Part shown: piece by piece, positions 4,651 to 7,901 of the stretch
Layout of the letters: each line of letters opens with the position of its first letter
Numbering within the stretch: position 1 is the first letter of the stretch
Origin: an uncultured Oscillibacter sp.
Lineage (GTDB): Bacteria; Bacillota; Clostridia; Oscillospirales; Oscillospiraceae
Assembly: GCF_910584465.1 (NCBI RefSeq)
Contig: NZ_CAJUBK010000083.1
Span: forward strand, 1 to 7,901
DNA: 7,901 nucleotides
Reading direction: 5' to 3'
Notes under the pieces: model-generated
Database searches by the model: none
What the model saw: only the letters and a program-made list of their open reading frames with translations
Told to the model about the DNA's origin: nothing
Made by a program: the position numbers and the translations under genes

Positions 4651-6243
4651 ATGCAAATGTCGATTTTTGATCGTTTTGTCTCCAAAGAGGCCGGCGACCA
4701 GGAGAGGAAACCATTTCACCCCACCCCTTATAAGAAAGCGTGTTCAGAGCTGGAGGCAGCGGGCAGAGGGGCGAAAGCGCAATATCCGGATGACAGCAAG
4801 GTGCTGGACGATTTCGTCCGGGCCCTGAAGGAAGCGTGCAGGGCCCGGTACGAAAGAGCGGCGGGAGGCGATGCCCGGGCCGCGAAGGCGGAGGCGCATT
4901 TCTTCCTTTCAGAGGATCGGATGAGCGCCTACGCGTGCGTGCTCCCGCCGGAGGACGGCGGGGAGGGGCTCGGCGTCGAAGAGTTCCTGGAGGACATGCG
5001 CTATGAGGGCATCCAATTCGGGGTCCTGCAGGAGGAGGTCGAGCGGGAGCTCGCCCTTGGCTATCTCCGTATATTCCCGGCGGCCCGGGGGAGGATGCCC
5101 CATCCGGGAGAAGACGGCAACGTGACGGAGCTGTTCCAGCGGAGCAAGAACATGAGCCTGCTGGTGCAGGAGGGGAGCCAGGTGGATCTCAGCCAGGACA
5201 TCCAATTGCTGCCCATCCGGAAAGGGGCCGTCATCTGCCTGATCCGGGCCGCGAAGCCGGGGACGGACGGCATGGACGTGACGGGGCAGACGATCCCCAG
5301 CCCCGAGCCCGTCAGCCCCGTCATACCACAGGGGAAGAACACCGTGATCGGCCGGGGAGGGCAGGCCCTCACGGCGGGCGCGGACGGGATCCTATACATC
5401 AAAGACGACTGCTTCTGCGTCCACGAGCAGAAGATCATCGACGGCGACCTGGACCAGTTCCAGGGGACGCTCCAGATCTCGGGCAACCTTTATATCGGCG
5501 GCAACGTAGACGGCGGAGTGGAGATCGAGGCTTCCGGCGAGATCGTGATCAACGGGAAGGTCGGCCGGGCCCGCGTGATCTCCATGTGCGGGACCATCCG
5601 CGTCCAGCAGGGCATCTACGGCACGAAGGGCAAGACCTCCCTGAGCGCGGCCGGCCAGGTGCAGTCCCCGGTGATCGAGCAGGCGCAGATCGAGGCCGGG
5701 ACCGGCGTGATCGCGGAGACGATCTCGAACAGCTCCGTCCGCTGCGGCGGCACGGTCTATGCCCTGAGCGGACGGGGGATGATCCTGGACAGCACGATCC
5801 GGGCGGGAGAGAGCATCCTGTGCCTGCGGGTCGGCAACCTGGCCGGGGGCCACAGCCAATTCTCCGTGGGCTATCCGCCGCACCTGCCGGAGTCGTGGGA
5901 ACGGCTCAAGACGGAATTGGCGGAGGTGCAGTCGACCCTGGAGCGGCTGTGGCAGTTCATCACGGACCTTCGGAAGAAGGGGAACCGGATCTCGGACGGG
6001 GAGAAGTCGGTGCTGGACCAGCTGGTGGAACAGCGGGACCTTTATATCGAGAAGCGGGAGGCGCTGAAGAACGAGCTGAAGGCCGTGAACAAGGAGCTGG
6101 ACAAGAAGAGCAAGGGGCGGATACGGTGCGAGAAGCTGTACCCCTCCCTGGAGGTCCAGATCGGCAGGGCGACGGAGACGATCGAAACAGCGGAGGAAGC
6201 CTGCAACATCCGCGTCGAGGAGAGCCGGATGCTCTTCAAGTGA
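4651..6243 (+). CDS. DUF342/FapA-family protein with beta-solenoid core and C-terminal coiled coil
   Basis: A 530-residue protein with no signal peptide or membrane segment, so presumably cytoplasmic. It has the hallmarks of the DUF342 family (flagellar assembly protein A-like): the conserved KPGTDGMDVTGQTIP segment (residues 202-216), then a Gly/Val/Ile-rich right-handed beta-helix-like region (about 262-400) with repeats such as GNLYIGGNVDGGVEIEASGE, GTIRVQQGIYG and a closing RVGNLAGGHSQFSVGYPP. A Lys/Glu-rich coiled coil follows (about 413-520). The N-terminal 150 residues are less typical; their acidic-helical character suggests a separate domain. In Vibrio, FapA is tied to flagellar assembly, but no flagellar genes are visible here, so the exact role is unknown. 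The gene is a single transcription unit with its own promoter and a hairpin terminator. The start could also be at 4657. Confidence 0.85.
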   Translation: MQMSIFDRFVSKEAGDQERKPFHPTPYKKACSELEAAGRGAKAQYPDDSKVLDDFVRALKEACRARYERAAGGDARAAKAEAHFFLSEDRMSAYACVLPPEDGGEGLGVEEFLEDMRYEGIQFGVLQEEVERELALGYLRIFPAARGRMPHPGEDGNVTELFQRSKNMSLLVQEGSQVDLSQDIQLLPIRKGAVICLIRAAKPGTDGMDVTGQTIPSPEPVSPVIPQGKNTVIGRGGQALTAGADGILYIKDDCFCVHEQKIIDGDLDQFQGTLQISGNLYIGGNVDGGVEIEASGEIVINGKVGRARVISMCGTIRVQQGIYGTKGKTSLSAAGQVQSPVIEQAQIEAGTGVIAETISNSSVRCGGTVYALSGRGMILDSTIRAGESILCLRVGNLAGGHSQFSVGYPPHLPESWERLKTELAEVQSTLERLWQFITDLRKKGNRISDGEKSVLDQLVEQRDLYIEKREALKNELKAVNKELDKKSKGRIRCEKLYPSLEVQIGRATETIETAEEACNIRVEESRMLFK

Positions 6244-6273
6244 AGGCCGCTCCCTCCCTATGACATACGAGCA

Positions 6274-6308
6274 CGGCGCCGCCGGGGACCCAGGTCCCGG
6301 CGGCGCCG
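6274..6308 (+). terminator. GC-rich hairpin terminator between convergent genes
   Basis: A 13-bp perfect stem (6274-6286 with 6296-6308, beginning CGGCGCCGCCGGG) closes a 9-base loop that can itself pair partly (ACC/GGT). On the plus strand it is followed by CTGTTCTCATAT, a weak T-rich tail, and it lies 30 bp after the FapA-like stop. On the minus strand it lies 27 bases beyond the nfnB stop but has no U-run. It probably ends plus-strand transcription and may block or protect the minus-strand transcript too. Confidence 0.75.
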
Positions 6309-6334
6309 CTGTTCTCATATGGACGACACGCCCT

Positions 6335-7729
6335 TCACTTGCCGAGGGCCTCGTCGATGGCCTTGGCGGCGGTCTTGCCCGCGCCCATGGCCAGGATGAC
6401 CGTGGCCGCGCCGGTGACGGCGTCGCCGCCGGCATAGACCTTCTCCCGGGAGGTCAGGCCGTCCTCGTCGACCACGATGCCGCCCTTGCGGTTGATCTCC
6501 AGGCCCTTGGTGGTGGACTTGATCAGGGGGTTGGGGCTGGTGCCCAGGGACATGATCACGCAGTCCACGTCCAGGTCGAACTCGCTGCCGGGGACCTCGA
6601 TGGGGCGGCGGCGGCCGGAGGCGTCGGGCTCGCCCAGCTCCATCCGGATGCAGCGGATCTTGTTCACGTCGTCGTTCTCGTCGGCGAAGATCTCCACCGG
6701 GTTGCAGAGGGTCTTGAAGATGATGCCCTCCTCCTCGGCGTGCTCGACCTCCTCCTTCCGGGCGGGGAGCTCCTCCATGCCGCGGCGGTAGACGATGTAC
6801 ACCTCGGCCCCCAGGCGCTTGGCGCAGCGAGCGGCGTCCATGGCGACGTTCCCGCCGCCGACCACGGCGACCTTCTTGGGCCTCTGGATGGGGGTGTCGG
6901 AATCGGGCAGGTACGCCTTCATCAGGTTGATGCGGGTCAGGAACTCGTTGGCGGAGTACACGCCGCGGTAGTTCACGCCGGGGATGTCCATGAACATGGG
7001 CAGGCCCGCGCCGGAGCCGATGAACACGGCCTCGAAGCCCTGCTCCTCCATCAGCTCGTCGATGGAGATGGTCCGGCCGATGACGGTGTCCGTGGCGATG
7101 GTGACGCCCATGGCCTTCAGGCCGTCCACTTCCTTCTGGACGATGGCCTTGGGCAGACGGAACTCGGGGATGCCGTACACCAGCACGCCGCCCGCCAGGT
7201 GCAGCGCCTCGAACACGGTGACCTCGTACCCCTTCCGGGCCAGGTCGCCGGCGCAGGTCAGCCCCGCGGGGCCGGAGCCCACCACGGCGACGCGGTGGCC
7301 GTTGGAGGCGGGCTTCTCCGGGGCCTCCTGACTGTGGGCGTTGTGCCAGTCGGCCACGAAGCGCTCCAGCCGGCCGATGCCCACGGGATCGCCCTTCTTG
7401 CCCCGGACGCAGTACTTCTCGCACTGGCTCTCCTGGGGGCAGACCCGGCCGCAGACGGCGGGCAGGGCGGAGGTGTTGGAGATGATCTGATAAGCCTCCT
7501 CGAACTCCCCGGCGGCCACCTTCTGGATGAACTCGGGGATGTGGACCATGACGGGGCAGCCCTGCATACAGGGCTTGTTCTTGCAGTTCAGGCACCGCCG
7601 TGCCTCATCCAGGGCCTGCTCCTCGGTGTAGCCCAGGGCGACCTCCTGGAAGTTCTTGTTGCGGACGTTGGGGTCCTGGGAGGGCATGGGGTTCTTCTGT
7701 AAAGACATGTTGGCCATAGCCATGATCAT
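6335..7729 (-). CDS. nfnB: NADH-dependent reduced ferredoxin:NADP+ oxidoreductase large subunit (NfnB; GltA/GltD-like)
   Basis: A 464-residue flavoprotein of the glutamate synthase small-subunit fold. The N-terminal iron-sulfur region has two cysteine clusters: Cys46-x2-Cys49-x4-Cys54-x3-Cys58, and Cys93-x3-Cys97-x5-Cys103-x3-Cys107. FAD binds at GSGPAG (151-156) and NADPH at GGGNVAMDAA (291-300). The C-terminal GGDAVTGAATVILAMGAGKTAA is the conserved FAD-closing segment. Such proteins are often annotated gltA/gltD, but the adjacent gene is not a glutamate synthase large subunit. It is an NfnA-type subunit, so the pair should form the cytosolic electron-bifurcating transhydrogenase that couples NADPH to NADH and ferredoxin. 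The ATG at 7727-7729 overlaps the nfnA stop (ATGA) with AAGGAGG at 7734-7740. In-frame ATGs at 7723, 7717 and 7708 are alternatives; MANMSLQK from 7717 resembles the usual start. Confidence 0.9.
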   Translation of the reverse strand: MIMAMANMSLQKNPMPSQDPNVRNKNFQEVALGYTEEQALDEARRCLNCKNKPCMQGCPVMVHIPEFIQKVAAGEFEEAYQIISNTSALPAVCGRVCPQESQCEKYCVRGKKGDPVGIGRLERFVADWHNAHSQEAPEKPASNGHRVAVVGSGPAGLTCAGDLARKGYEVTVFEALHLAGGVLVYGIPEFRLPKAIVQKEVDGLKAMGVTIATDTVIGRTISIDELMEEQGFEAVFIGSGAGLPMFMDIPGVNYRGVYSANEFLTRINLMKAYLPDSDTPIQRPKKVAVVGGGNVAMDAARCAKRLGAEVYIVYRRGMEELPARKEEVEHAEEEGIIFKTLCNPVEIFADENDDVNKIRCIRMELGEPDASGRRRPIEVPGSEFDLDVDCVIMSLGTSPNPLIKSTTKGLEINRKGGIVVDEDGLTSREKVYAGGDAVTGAATVILAMGAGKTAAKAIDEALGK

Positions 7730-7901
7730 TCAGCCTCCTTCTTGAACAGGTTGCAGGTCTCCTCGTGCTTGTGCTTCTCGAACTCGACGTACATCTGGTT
7801 CCGCTTGACGGCCAGGTCCCAGTCGACCTTGTGCCCGTCGAAGTCGGGGCCGTCCACGCAGGCGAACTTCATCTCGCCGCCCACGCTCAGCCGGCAGCCG
7901 C
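7726..7901 (-). CDS. nfnA: NfnA C-terminus: sulfide/dihydroorotate dehydrogenase-like FAD/NAD-binding subunit (partial)
   Basis: The last 57 codons of a gene that enters from the right edge; the rest is outside the window. The fragment starts in the [2Fe-2S] cluster region (GCRLSVGGEMKFACVDGP). Two cysteines spaced Cys-x11-Cys are visible, matching the C-terminal cluster of NfnA and of dihydroorotate dehydrogenase electron-transfer subunits. The following DFDGHKVDWDLAVKR stretch is strongly conserved in NfnA/SudB proteins. It ends with a charged tail (FEKHKHEETCNLFKKEAE). Its TGA overlaps the nfnB ATG, so the two subunits are translationally coupled. In the complex this subunit carries FAD and reacts with NAD(H). 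Loss of the N-terminal part from view prevents checking the flavin and NAD motifs. Confidence 0.88.
   Translation of the reverse strand, partial: GCRLSVGGEMKFACVDGPDFDGHKVDWDLAVKRNQMYVEFEKHKHEETCNLFKKEAE

Noticed and set aside
6260..7702. Long plus-strand open frame (480 codons) opposite nfnB
   Set aside because: This is a shadow of nfnB with the same biased composition. It begins in the terminator hairpin region.
1..7901. CRISPR arrays, insertion sequences, tRNA or rRNA genes
   Set aside because: No regularly spaced repeats, transposase motifs, terminal inverted repeats, or tRNA/rRNA-like sequences were seen in either strand.

Overview
The window looks like chromosomal DNA from a high-GC member of the Firmicutes. 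A gut Clostridia lineage such as the Oscillospiraceae/Flavonifractor group would fit. The evidence is strong AGGAGG-type ribosome binding sites, tight same-strand gene packing, a GC-rich code with AT-rich promoter islands, and the gene families present (a Bce/Vex-like two-component plus ABC module, an Nfn-type bifurcating transhydrogenase, a stand-alone DUF342/FapA protein). The organism call is inference; no rRNA or other phylogenetic marker is present.

Layout. Positions 1-2705 (all minus strand, so transcription runs right to left) hold a response regulator (2007-2705), a histidine kinase (1107-2003), a 113-bp regulatory gap, an ABC ATPase (304-993) and the first 100 residues of an FtsX/MacB-type permease (1-300, cut by the window edge). 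The kinase has one N-terminal membrane helix and no sensor domain, so the transporter itself may do the sensing, as in BceRS-BceAB systems. The gap before the ATPase gene carries an 11-bp perfect inverted repeat and, just upstream of it, a 7-bp direct repeat with an 11-bp period. Both are good candidates for control of the transporter by the regulator. Upstream on the same strand is prfC (2802-4385), peptide chain release factor 3; only 96 bp separate it from the regulator gene.

Positions 4386-4650 form a divergent promoter region between prfC (minus) and a plus-strand DUF342/FapA-family gene (4651-6243). Promoter-like boxes can be read in both directions. The region also contains a 15-bp near-perfect tandem repeat directly upstream of the plus-strand promoter, an 8-bp inverted repeat over the prfC promoter, and a small AT palindrome near the predicted plus-strand transcription start.

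A long GC-rich hairpin (6274-6308) separates the convergent FapA-like gene from the Nfn genes. Positions 6335-7901 (minus) carry nfnB (GltA-like large subunit) and the C-terminal 57 residues of nfnA, overlapping by ATGA. Together these should encode NADH-dependent reduced ferredoxin:NADP+ oxidoreductase, which interconverts NADPH with NADH and reduced ferredoxin in anaerobes.

No mobile elements, CRISPR arrays, tRNAs or rRNAs were seen. I did not find a convincing undescribed system. The most useful leads are the cis-elements around the ABC transporter and in the divergent promoter region.
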